The translations under genes and the position numbers were made by a program. Shown here in pieces: positions 18,276-25,580 of a DNA stretch of 64,000 bases. Source of the stretch: CAJINA01 sp964636125. Lineage in GTDB: Bacteria; Desulfobacterota; Desulfobacteria; Desulfobacterales; CAJINA01. Numbering within the stretch: the first letter of the stretch is position 1; every line of letters begins with the position of its first letter. The stretch spans positions 1 through 64,000 of the forward strand of contig CAZWPX010000010.1 of assembly GCA_964636125.1 (NCBI GenBank). The letters run 5' to 3'. The notes beneath the pieces were generated by a model. It saw nothing but the letters and a program-made list of their open reading frames with translations. It ran no database searches and was not told the DNA's origin.

Positions 18276-19025
18276 TCAACCCGGGATCGACGCCACCCGG
18301 GCATACTCCGGTTCATGCAGCGGTATGATGATATCCGCGGCCGCTCTGACCTGCAGCATGATGTCATAGGCCGCAGCCGGGTTAACCGCGGTTCCCGGGG
18401 GGATCACCTCCAGTTCCATGGCCCTGACTTCTTTGGGTGGCGAGAAATTTTCCTGGATCACACAAAATCCGGTTATGGCCGCCGTTCCGATCTCGGTTTC
18501 AACCAGGATGGTAAGTCCCCCCCGGGTATGCGCGGGCGTGTGCATGACCCTGATGCCGGGAACAATTTCACCATCCGCGGTAATGGGGTGTATCTGGCCG
18601 TTCTCTTCCACATCCTCGATGTAATCCTCAAGATACCGAAAATCCAGGGGGTGGGGGGCATGAATACTTTCCAATTCAAGGGCATGCACATAGATTTCGG
18701 CATTCGAGCATTTGTAATCATTTTCACAGTGATCATTGTGAAGATGGGTATGTACTATAATATCGATTTCTTCCGGCTTTAGATGCCAGCGGGCAAGTCC
18801 CGTTTCGAAGGTATAGATTTTGCCGCCAATGGCCGCTTCCCGATCGGCGGAAACCAGCGGGCTCATCTCGCCCGTATCCACCAGGATCGTTTTGTTTCCG
18901 CCTTCAAGATACCAGCAGTAGATGGGGATGGTGAGCGGCTCGCCGTATGCGTGTTGGTAGGTCATCATGCCCTTATCGAAGACCTTGGTTCCCATGACGA
19001 TCGGATGGATAGTAAACGTGTGCAT
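18276..19025 (-). CDS. MBL-fold hydrolase, N-acyl-homoserine-lactonase-like
   Basis: The 249-aa protein carries the metallo-beta-lactamase zinc motif HTHLHNDHCEN (HxHxDH) near residue 93. It also has a downstream metal His in HTPAHTRGG, and PLHEPEY near the end. Overall length and the TIPIYCWYLEGG / ILVDTGE N-terminus fit the AHL-lactonase-like (AttM/AiiA-type) subgroup. These hydrolyse lactone or ester bonds in the cytoplasm; the natural substrate here is unknown and need not be a quorum signal. GGAGG lies six bases before the ATG. It reads in the same direction as fadN but 280 bp upstream of it, and looks like a separate unit. Confidence 0.85.
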   Translation of the reverse strand: MHTFTIHPIVMGTKVFDKGMMTYQHAYGEPLTIPIYCWYLEGGNKTILVDTGEMSPLVSADREAAIGGKIYTFETGLARWHLKPEEIDIIVHTHLHNDHCENDYKCSNAEIYVHALELESIHAPHPLDFRYLEDYIEDVEENGQIHPITADGEIVPGIRVMHTPAHTRGGLTILVETEIGTAAITGFCVIQENFSPPKEVRAMELEVIPPGTAVNPAAAYDIMLQVRAAADIIIPLHEPEYARVASIPG

Positions 19026-19143
19026 TAACAGCCTCCAAATCCGGTGTGCCGGTTTCCCCGGGCCGGTCGGTTTAGGTGTTGAGAATTCTCAAAGCATACA
19101 CTATGTATCGGCAGCCGGGTCAAGTAAATACTCGGTTCATATT

Positions 19144-19289
19144 TAGTGTCCGTCCACAAATGATAGATTTTGGTTCAGGGCAAGGCTTGAGCAATTTTGA
19201 AACCGCAGTAATGGCGGGCCATTTCGAGGATTTTAAAAGAGCGAAAACACCGCTCCGGGCCGAAAGATGCCGTTTGTGGATGGATACTC
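19144..19289. repeat. dispersed inverted-repeat element, copy B (complete)
   Basis: This is the complete copy of the element at 1-135. The ends 19144-19162 (TAGTGTCCGTCCACAAATG) and 19271-19289 are inverted repeats matching at 15 of 19 positions. The internal sequence is nearly the same as copy A throughout, with a few substitutions, including GATTTTGGTTCAG and its inverted counterpart GGGCCGAAA. There is no coding frame. It lies between the divergently read MBL gene and the small gene at 19379. Confidence 0.85.
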
Positions 19290-19308
19290 ATTAACCGTTA
19301 AAGAACCA

Positions 19309-19361
19309 GCCCCTTGCCGGGGCAACCGAAACCTGGCTTTTTGGGCCAGGCTGATTTTTTT
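19309..19361 (+). terminator. two-hairpin leader ending in an intrinsic terminator
   Basis: A first stem GCCCC/GGGGC (19309-19323) is followed by CCTGGC/GCCAGG (19332-19350) and, after CTGA, seven T (19355-19361). The T-run ends 17 bp before the ATG at 19379, so this is a terminator inside the expected leader of the next gene. It may be an attenuator, or may only stop transcription coming from the left. Confidence 0.65.
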
Positions 19362-19378
19362 GTTTGAAAGGATGGGCC

Positions 19379-19708
19379 ATGACAGTTGAAAACGACCTGG
19401 TGCTGATTCATTTTGAAGGCAGTCCGCTCGTATTTGCCCGGGTGGAAAGCATTCTGCCGGACACCAAGCCCGATTGGTACCATGTTAAACTCCTGATGCT
19501 GCAGGTTCCCCTGCAAACAGTTACCTGGATCCTCAGGGATGTTTATATCAATGGTGAAACCTTTACCATGAACGGGAAAGACATGCGCCTGGAAAAGGTC
19601 GTAACCCCGCCCGATCCAGGAGCCGCTAAGGCCGCTGAAGAGGATGCAAATCCTGAAAAGGCCGGCACCTCCAAAGTTATCTCATTTTCTGATTTAAAAA
19701 AGGATTAA
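19379..19708 (+). CDS. conserved hypothetical protein (109 aa)
   Basis: The small soluble protein starts MTVENDLVLIHFEGSPLVFARVESI, has a beta-rich N-terminal ~80 residues, and ends in an Ala/Glu-rich acidic tail with VISFSDLKKD. No signal peptide, membrane segment or cysteines are seen. The ATG at 19379 is preferred over an in-frame upstream start because GAAAGGA lies seven bases before it. I recall no functional name; similar small proteins occur in related deltaproteobacteria. It sits directly behind a leader with an intrinsic terminator, so its expression may be attenuated. Confidence 0.8.
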   Translation: MTVENDLVLIHFEGSPLVFARVESILPDTKPDWYHVKLLMLQVPLQTVTWILRDVYINGETFTMNGKDMRLEKVVTPPDPGAAKAAEEDANPEKAGTSKVISFSDLKKD

Positions 19709-19761
19709 CAGCCGCAGGGACCGTAAATTTACCGGGTCGGGTGCGGCTGCAAAAGCGAACC

Positions 19762-20664
19762 ATGGCAAGCATGGCAACTTTCATATTGTCGGCCTCGCGC
19801 AGAACCGATATTCCGGCTTTTTACATGCCCTGGTTCATGGCCGGGATAGCGCAAGGGTACTTTGAGGTCGTCAATCCCTACAACCGGAAACTATTCCGGG
19901 TGCCGGCCGGTACCGGCCAGGTCCACTCCATCGTATTCTGGTCAAAGAATTTCGGGCCGTTTTTGAACGGTGGCTACGGTGAAAAGTTGATGGCGCAGGG
20001 TTACAACCTCTTTTTTAACTTTACCGTCAATTCCGCCAATACACTCTTAGAACCACAGGTTCCGGGGCTTGCGGTTCGGCTTGAACAGATGCGGCAGTTG
20101 TGTCACCGTTTCGGGGCGCCGGCGCTGAACTGGCGTTTTGACCCTCTGTGTTTCTATGTGTCCGGGGAGGGGGCGGTCGTGAACAATCGGCAGGATTTTG
20201 AGCAGATCGCCAGGGTGGCTGCACGCCTGGGGGTCCGCAGGTGTGTCACCAGTTTCATGGATGACTACCCGAAGATCAGGCAGAGAGTGGCCCGGCTGCC
20301 CGGTGTGCACTTCGTCAAGCCGCCCTTGGCGCAAAAAGTTGAAGTTTGTCTCGAAATGGAGAAGATGCTCACTCCGGCCGGCATCCGCCTGCAGACCTGC
20401 TGTGAAAAGGCACTCCTTGCAGCCCTGCCCGCTGGTACGGATATCCAGAAAGGCAAGTGTATTCCTGCTGATCTGCTGATGGAATTGTATGGCGGCTGGC
20501 TAAGCCTGCGCAAAGATACCGGTCAGCGGGTTGCCGCTGGCTGCGGTTGCCATGTATCCCGGGATATTGGCTCCTATGAACGGCACCCGTGCTACCATAA
20601 CTGTTTATTCTGTTACGCGAACCCGGCCGCACCCAAACCTGAAGTCCGGAGTGAATTACAATGA
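19762..20664 (+). CDS. DUF1848 family putative iron-sulfur protein
   Basis: The 300-aa protein has the DUF1848 signature. The N-terminus is FILSASRRTDIPAFY, then KNFGPFL-type segments, with LNWRFDPLCFY in the middle. The cysteine-rich C-terminus reads CGCHVSRDIGSYERHPCYHNCLFCYANP, whose CxxxCxxC core looks like a radical-SAM-type [4Fe-4S] site placed at the C-terminus. Activity is unknown. The start is uncertain: a GTG at 19741 and ATGs at 19762 and 19771 are in frame, none with a strong ribosome site; family members begin close to the ISASRRTDIP motif, so 19762 or 19771 is likely. It overlaps dusB by four bases (ATGA). Confidence 0.9.
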   Translation: MASMATFILSASRRTDIPAFYMPWFMAGIAQGYFEVVNPYNRKLFRVPAGTGQVHSIVFWSKNFGPFLNGGYGEKLMAQGYNLFFNFTVNSANTLLEPQVPGLAVRLEQMRQLCHRFGAPALNWRFDPLCFYVSGEGAVVNNRQDFEQIARVAARLGVRRCVTSFMDDYPKIRQRVARLPGVHFVKPPLAQKVEVCLEMEKMLTPAGIRLQTCCEKALLAALPAGTDIQKGKCIPADLLMELYGGWLSLRKDTGQRVAAGCGCHVSRDIGSYERHPCYHNCLFCYANPAAPKPEVRSELQ

Positions 20665-21644
20665 AAATCCGCAATGTGACAGTGGCAACGCCGACAGTCC
20701 TGGCTCCCCTGGCGGGCATAACCAATTTGCCCCTGCGCCTGCTGGCCAAAGAGGCCGGTTGTGGGTTGGTTTGTTCGGAAATGATCAGTTCAAACGGCCT
20801 CGTGCACCAGTCCGAGAAAACCCACAGTCTCATGGACAGCTCCCCCGTAGAGAAACCGCTGTCGGTGCAGATTTTTGGGTCTGACCCCGGTATCATGGCG
20901 GACGCTGCCCGGATTGTCGCGGCGGCCGGTGCGGATCTTATCGATATCAATTTTGGATGCTCAGTCCGGAAAGTTCTGAAAACCGGCTCGGGGTCAGCCC
21001 TGATGAAAACCCCGGACCGGGCCCGGGAGGTATTAACCGCGGTGCGCCAGGCGGTTGATATACCGGTGACCATCAAGATACGCTCTGGCTGGGACTCTTC
21101 CGGCACCCAGGCCCTCCAAATAGCCGGTATTGCCGAAGATTGCGGCGTGGACGCCATTGCTGTGCACCCGCGAACCGCGAACCAGGGGTTCCGGGGTAAA
21201 GCTGATTGGAATATTATTGCTGCCGTTAAGCAGCAGGCGGGTATACCGGTTATCGGCAACGGGGACATCCTGACTCCGGAAGATGCGCTGCGCATGTTTG
21301 CCCAAACCGGTTGTGATGGGGTGATGATCGGGCGGGCAGCCATTGGCAACCCCTGGATTTTTGCTGGTATCCAGGCCCTGATCGAGAATCGGGAAACCTA
21401 TTTGGAACCGGGGCTTGAACTGCGCTTTGAAGGTATGGTACGGTATCTGCGTGCTTCGGTAGAATATTTTGGCGAAAAACACGCCTGCTACATGATGCGC
21501 AGCCGCCTGTGCTGGTTCGTAAAAGGACTGCGGAATGCCAGCCATTTCCGGGAGTCGATCAAGAAAGTTGCCACGGAAAAACAGGCGTTGGATCTGATTC
21601 AGGCCTACCAGAGTACTCTGGTGGATGAAATGCACAGCCTGTAA
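20661..21644 (+). CDS. dusB: tRNA-dihydrouridine synthase
   Basis: This 327-aa flavoenzyme reduces specific uridines in the tRNA D-loop. The FMN-binding TIM barrel is evident: APLAGITNLPLR at the N-terminus, VQIFGSDP, DINFGC, HPRTANQGF, GNGDI and GVMIGRAAIGNPW. The catalytic Cys is present, but the residue after it is Ser instead of the common Pro (GCSVRK rather than GCPVxK). A helical C-terminal RNA-binding domain follows from residue ~245. It is translationally coupled to the DUF1848 gene by an ATGA overlap. Confidence 0.93.
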   Translation: MKIRNVTVATPTVLAPLAGITNLPLRLLAKEAGCGLVCSEMISSNGLVHQSEKTHSLMDSSPVEKPLSVQIFGSDPGIMADAARIVAAAGADLIDINFGCSVRKVLKTGSGSALMKTPDRAREVLTAVRQAVDIPVTIKIRSGWDSSGTQALQIAGIAEDCGVDAIAVHPRTANQGFRGKADWNIIAAVKQQAGIPVIGNGDILTPEDALRMFAQTGCDGVMIGRAAIGNPWIFAGIQALIENRETYLEPGLELRFEGMVRYLRASVEYFGEKHACYMMRSRLCWFVKGLRNASHFRESIKKVATEKQALDLIQAYQSTLVDEMHSL

Positions 21645-21803
21645 CGCGTTTACAGGCGGGCCGGCTCCCATCGAATTGCCTTCCTTTCAGGCAGTATACC
21701 GGTCGCCACGCGCAAGCCTGCGCTCCTGTGCCCTCCCGTTCGTCCGAACGGCCGCAGGCCATTCTCACGTATATCATTTAAGTCGTGTCCCCGGAGGATA
21801 AAC

Positions 21804-22826
21804 ATGAATGGATTGCTGTTTATAGATGATGAGGAAGGGGTTCGTCGATCGGTTTCACGGGCATTGAAAAAAGAGCCGTATGATTTGTTTATTGCCGAAG
21901 ATGGCGAAACCGGCATCGAAATGGTTGCTAAAAAGCGACTCGGCATCACAACGGTGGTGTCGGACTATCGCATGCCGGGTCTCGACGGACTCGAAACCCT
22001 GGCAGCCATCGGGGAGATGAATCCTGAAATGACCCGGATCATCCTGACCGGCTATGCAACCATGGAAGCCGCTATTGAAGCCACCAACCAGGGCATCGAT
22101 GGTTTTCTCACCAAGCCGTTTAACAATCAGTCCCTGCGGGCCAGTATTAGGGGAATTTCTGTTAAAAAATATTTGCGGCAATTTGTAACCGAGCAGGTCT
22201 ATAAACAACTGCAAAGCTCTTCCGGGACGCTGGCACCGGCTTTTCATGAAGTGACGGTGCTGTTTGTCGATATCCGGGGATATACTGGGATGTCCCAGAA
22301 TGTGTCGCCCGAACGTCTGGCCAATTTTCTGAATGAGAGTTACTTTACACCCCTGGGGGAAGTGGCGCACGGGTATGGCGGGATTGTAGACAAGCACCTG
22401 GGGGATGGGATTATGGTCGTTTTTGGAGCCCTGGGACCGCATTCCGATGACCCGTTGCGGGCGGTTGGGTCCGCTGTAGCCATGCAGAAAGCCGCCCGGG
22501 ATATCGATTTGAAACTGAGCCGTCGCAATGGGCTGCGGCTTAAAATAGGGGTCGGCATATCCACGGGGACTGTTTTTTCAGGTATTCTCGGCTCCATACG
22601 CAAAAAGGAGTTTACCTCCATTGGTATGGCGGTGAATATTGCCTCGCGGCTGCAGGCGCTTGCCGCCCCCGGGGAGATCCTGATCAGCGCCCGCACCCGC
22701 CGCATGATTTGTCAATCAAGACGGTCTCCCGCCGTTTCCATTCGGGCCCTTAAACCTGCCCGGGTGAAGGGGCTGGACCGGCCCATCAAGGTCTACCGGG
22801 TTGATTATCGGAAACGGACGGCATAG
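21804..22826 (+). CDS. response regulator with class III nucleotidyl cyclase output
   Basis: The 340-aa protein joins a receiver domain (residues 1-120) to a class III adenylate/guanylate cyclase domain (residues ~145-335). In the receiver the acidic pair is DDEE, the phospho-acceptor Asp is in VVSDYRMPG, and the conserved Lys is in FLTKPF. In the cyclase the first metal Asp is in VTVLFVDIRGYT, and the second metal segment is DKHLGDGIMVVFG. It should make cAMP or cGMP in response to a histidine kinase, but none is encoded nearby. It overlaps the tail of the minus-strand lipoprotein gene by 22 bp. Confidence 0.9.
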   Translation: MNGLLFIDDEEGVRRSVSRALKKEPYDLFIAEDGETGIEMVAKKRLGITTVVSDYRMPGLDGLETLAAIGEMNPEMTRIILTGYATMEAAIEATNQGIDGFLTKPFNNQSLRASIRGISVKKYLRQFVTEQVYKQLQSSSGTLAPAFHEVTVLFVDIRGYTGMSQNVSPERLANFLNESYFTPLGEVAHGYGGIVDKHLGDGIMVVFGALGPHSDDPLRAVGSAVAMQKAARDIDLKLSRRNGLRLKIGVGISTGTVFSGILGSIRKKEFTSIGMAVNIASRLQALAAPGEILISARTRRMICQSRRSPAVSIRALKPARVKGLDRPIKVYRVDYRKRTA

Positions 22827-23758
22827 CCGGGCTCTGCCGTTGCGTCGGGCTGCAGTCTGGCGCGGGCAGTATCGGCGGAGACCGTGGTTATTTCAATTTC
22901 TCCCGTTTTGAGTCCGGGAACAAAAAACTGACTGCCGTTCCGGCTTTTCAAGATGGTATTGCTGTTGTAGAGCTCCAGCCGGCTGCCCGGCTTAAGACCG
23001 ACATCAGCGCCGGACGAGAGGGTCACGAAGCCGTTGTCCACACCGGTTACGAAACCTACCCAGGGGATGTCGTCGAGCAGGTCACAGATATCCTCAGCGA
23101 TATCTTCGGCCAGCTGCTCAAAAGCCTCCATGATAATGGGCGAGTTTGCCACAGTGCCATTCGCCAGCGCGTTGAACTCGGCGTCACTGATTTCCAGCTC
23201 TTCAGAATAGGCCTCGCTGAGATATTTGGCACCGGTTTCGATGTCATACATATCCATATGGAGCAGGATTCTTTGATAGTGTTGGTTTTCTTTTAAAAAC
23301 CAGAATCCTTTTTCCCGTTCAAATCCGCTGATGTTCTCAATCCGACCGGTGACCACGGCGTTCAGCCCCAGTGCCCGGCCGGTTTTCGCCAGGGCCATGT
23401 TGTCCACACCGCGTTTCCCGGTGGCAAGGGTGGCTTCTGCCAGGGCTTGGGTGAACCCGGCTGCATAAGGGGTGTAGAGCTTGATACTGCTGCATTGTTT
23501 TGTCACCTGCTCGTTCAGGGGTTTATAGAAGGACTGTTCCACCTCCTCGAAGCGCAGCTGGGTCCGGTTGTCGAAAAGGCCGAGTGCCACTTTCCGGGTC
23601 ATCCCGTCACTTTCGAATTCAGGCAGACTTAACTTGGGCGGACGCGGGTCCCGTTTGTCATGACTGGCACAGCCTGCCGTCGCGGCCAGAATCGTCATCA
23701 GCGAGACAAGCCAGATGCTCACCGGAATACTGCAAAATATTTTTTTGATTGAATTCAT
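22805..23758 (-). CDS. putative outer-membrane lipoprotein, FlgT/CsgG-like
   Basis: The 317-aa precursor has a lipoprotein signal: a hydrophobic stretch ending in the lipobox TAGC near residue 30, followed by SHDKRD. A middle region (VALGLFDNRTQLRF to TGRIENISGF) resembles the lipoprotein domain used for periplasmic assembly factors such as CsgG and the middle domain of FlgT. The last ~80 residues (WVGFVTGVDNGFVTLSSGADVGLKPGSRLELY) match the FlgT C-terminal SH3-like fold. The start at 23758 (MNSIKK) is preferred because it puts the signal peptide first; the frame is open to 23806. It reads away from the related genes at 24438-29589. Confidence 0.75.
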   Translation of the reverse strand: MNSIKKIFCSIPVSIWLVSLMTILAATAGCASHDKRDPRPPKLSLPEFESDGMTRKVALGLFDNRTQLRFEEVEQSFYKPLNEQVTKQCSSIKLYTPYAAGFTQALAEATLATGKRGVDNMALAKTGRALGLNAVVTGRIENISGFEREKGFWFLKENQHYQRILLHMDMYDIETGAKYLSEAYSEELEISDAEFNALANGTVANSPIIMEAFEQLAEDIAEDICDLLDDIPWVGFVTGVDNGFVTLSSGADVGLKPGSRLELYNSNTILKSRNGSQFFVPGLKTGEIEITTVSADTARARLQPDATAEPGYAVRFR

Positions 23759-23957
23759 ACCAGAACCTGCGTTTTCAAGGACAATAAGAAGCTTGCACAG
23801 CAACAACCCCTGTTAATAAAGAAAACAGAGACATCTGTCAAACGATCAATTCACAGGGGCTTCAATTTTAACCCGAAACCCTCAACTGGTATTGACACAG
23901 GTGTGAATACCTGTTAACACATCAATTTTATTGAAAATATATATATGGGAGCATTTG

Positions 23958-24143
23958 ATGGGTTCTATCGACGAGCAAATTCTCAGGGCAACCAAAGAAA
24001 TCGTTGTTAAATTCATTGAGGCCGGGCGCCTGTCGCCCACCGGATTTCACGAAACATTCCCGGCCATTTATAATACCGTGGCAACCGCCGCCCGGGGCCA
24101 GGCGGATGAAGACCAGCCGGACCCGGGCGAGCAGGCTGCTTAA
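23958..24143 (+). CDS. small conserved protein (61 aa)
   Basis: A short acidic protein starting MGSIDEQILRATKEIVVKF, with a helical N-terminal half (residues 3-40) and a polar tail ending in Ala-Ala. The start at 23958 is supported by GGAG seven bases upstream; an in-frame ATG at 23931 lacks such a site. The 'ATKEIVVKFIEAGRLSPTGFHE' character is, as I recall, shared by small proteins of other deltaproteobacteria, but I know no function. It stands alone, 200 bp from the lipoprotein gene on one side and 300 bp from the next cluster on the other. Confidence 0.7.
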   Translation: MGSIDEQILRATKEIVVKFIEAGRLSPTGFHETFPAIYNTVATAARGQADEDQPDPGEQAA

Positions 24144-24437
24144 GCGCGGTACCGGTCTGGCAGCTGCCGCTGTGATATTCAAGTTGCCGGGCCCCGGACA
24201 CTGCGGCCTTGAAATGGAATCAGGATCGCAATTTGCGACTGCTGTACGGGCGAAAAAGCGGCGGTGCGGCGTCTATGGTCCCGGTGCGTTTCAACCTTGA
24301 CACCACCAGGTCAAAACTCTATTCTATGCAGATGCTGTTCCGAATAGAGATACCCGTTCGGTATTTTTTGAAAAAGCCTGCATTTTGAAACAGTTGCCTG
24401 CGTCTCAGTCAGGTAATTTTCAACACTGGGGAAACCA
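24144..24437. other. intergenic region upstream of the CsgG-like cluster
   Basis: About 290 bp without a gene. The only supported site is a strong sigma70-like promoter at 24297-24325. Nothing else was recognised. Confidence 0.6.
24297..24325 (+). promoter_or_regulatory. candidate sigma70 promoter of the CsgG/FN3 cluster
   Basis: TTGACA (24297-24302), exactly 17 bp, then TATTCT (24320-24325). The leader to the ATG at 24438 would be about 105 nt. Confidence 0.65.
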
Positions 24438-25514
24438 ATGAAAAGATATGTAACGCTGCTGTGCCTGTTGCTGATCCTGCCGGCAGGTGTTTGGGCCGGC
24501 GAAAGAGTGACCGCCCAGGGGGTTAGTTTTTTTGAAGAAGGCCGGGAATCGATTGCGCGGGAAAAGGCTCTCGATGAGGCAAAAAGGGCTGCCATAGAAC
24601 AGGCCGTGGGTACGCGCATAGAGTCAAAAACAGTGGTGGAGGACTTCCAGGTCAGCCGGGACCAGGTCTTCAGTCACGCCACGGGATACCTCAAAAAAAT
24701 TGAAATTATCAGCGAGGAGAAGACTGATCTGGGGACCTATGAGGTCGAAATCAGCGCGGAGGTGGAAATTGCCGCCCTGGTGAAAGATCTGGATCGTTTC
24801 AAGAAAATATTAGGTTGGCAGAAAAATCCCCGGATCAGCATCCTGGTGGATCCCGACCTGGATAAAGCCTATGTTCCCGTAGCCCGCAAGACCGCCAGTC
24901 GCCTGGGGAGCAAGCTCAAATCAGAAGGTTTCAGGGTGTTTGATGCGGCCACAGCCGATACAGCCGGCATGGGACTCATCGTGCGGCTCGGGTTGGAGGT
25001 TGCCAGCAGCGAGTCCACCTACCAGGGTGTGAACCTGTCCCTGCATGAAATCAGCCTGCGTACGGATGTGCTCAGGCCCGGCCAGGGAGAAATCCTGGCC
25101 AGTGCCAGTGCGGTTAAATCACTGCCTGGCGCCAACAAATTAAAGGTGCTGGATAAAGGGGCCCAGCAGTGCGTAGATTCAGTCTGGAAAAAGTTAAGAC
25201 GCCAGCTGACCCGGCTCTGGGAAAAAGAGCTCTACAGCCAGCGGCAGATTGATCTGGTGGTTAGGAATCTGGTGTCCCATGCCGAAGCGGAGGAGGTCGG
25301 GGCGATTCTTAAATCCGACGCCAGCGGTATGGTCGATGTGCAGCTGCTGAGTTTCAAAAACAAACTGGCGGAATTCAGTATCCAATATAACGGCTGGCCG
25401 GAGCACCTGGTAACCGAGCTGCAGATGGAATATTTCCGCAGTAAATATTTCGATTCCACCCTGGAAAGCATCCAGGGAAACCGCATCGTGATCACAGCCA
25501 ATAAGAACAAATAG
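24438..25514 (+). CDS. secreted LPP20/FlgT-N-like protein
   Basis: The 358-aa precursor has a clear signal peptide (hydrophobic run ending in GVWAGE near residue 21). The next ~90 residues (VTAQGVSFFEEGRESIAREKALDEAKRAAIEQAVGTRI) match the N-terminal domain found in FlgT and LPP20-type lipoproteins. A second domain around residues 125-240 (RISILVDPDLDKAYVPVARKTAS) resembles the middle domain of FlgT. It is presumably a periplasmic or outer-membrane assembly protein. It is the first gene after a good promoter and is followed at 66 bp by the TPR-CsgG lipoprotein. Confidence 0.75.
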   Translation: MKRYVTLLCLLLILPAGVWAGERVTAQGVSFFEEGRESIAREKALDEAKRAAIEQAVGTRIESKTVVEDFQVSRDQVFSHATGYLKKIEIISEEKTDLGTYEVEISAEVEIAALVKDLDRFKKILGWQKNPRISILVDPDLDKAYVPVARKTASRLGSKLKSEGFRVFDAATADTAGMGLIVRLGLEVASSESTYQGVNLSLHEISLRTDVLRPGQGEILASASAVKSLPGANKLKVLDKGAQQCVDSVWKKLRRQLTRLWEKELYSQRQIDLVVRNLVSHAEAEEVGAILKSDASGMVDVQLLSFKNKLAEFSIQYNGWPEHLVTELQMEYFRSKYFDSTLESIQGNRIVITANKNK

Positions 25515-25580
25515 CAATTACTTTATCCGGGCATCCGGAAAATTTTTAATTTAAGAATGTCCCCAACCAGGAGGTCAGAC

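Noticed and set aside
19309..19361. A known riboswitch class in the leader of the 109-aa gene
   Set aside because: The two stems do not match any consensus I know; only the terminator itself is supported.
21736..21751. Palindrome CCGTTCGTCCGAACGG upstream of the receiver-cyclase gene as an operator
   Set aside because: A 7-bp inverted repeat with a 2-bp centre, but there is no promoter next to it and no second copy; chance or a weak hairpin cannot be excluded.
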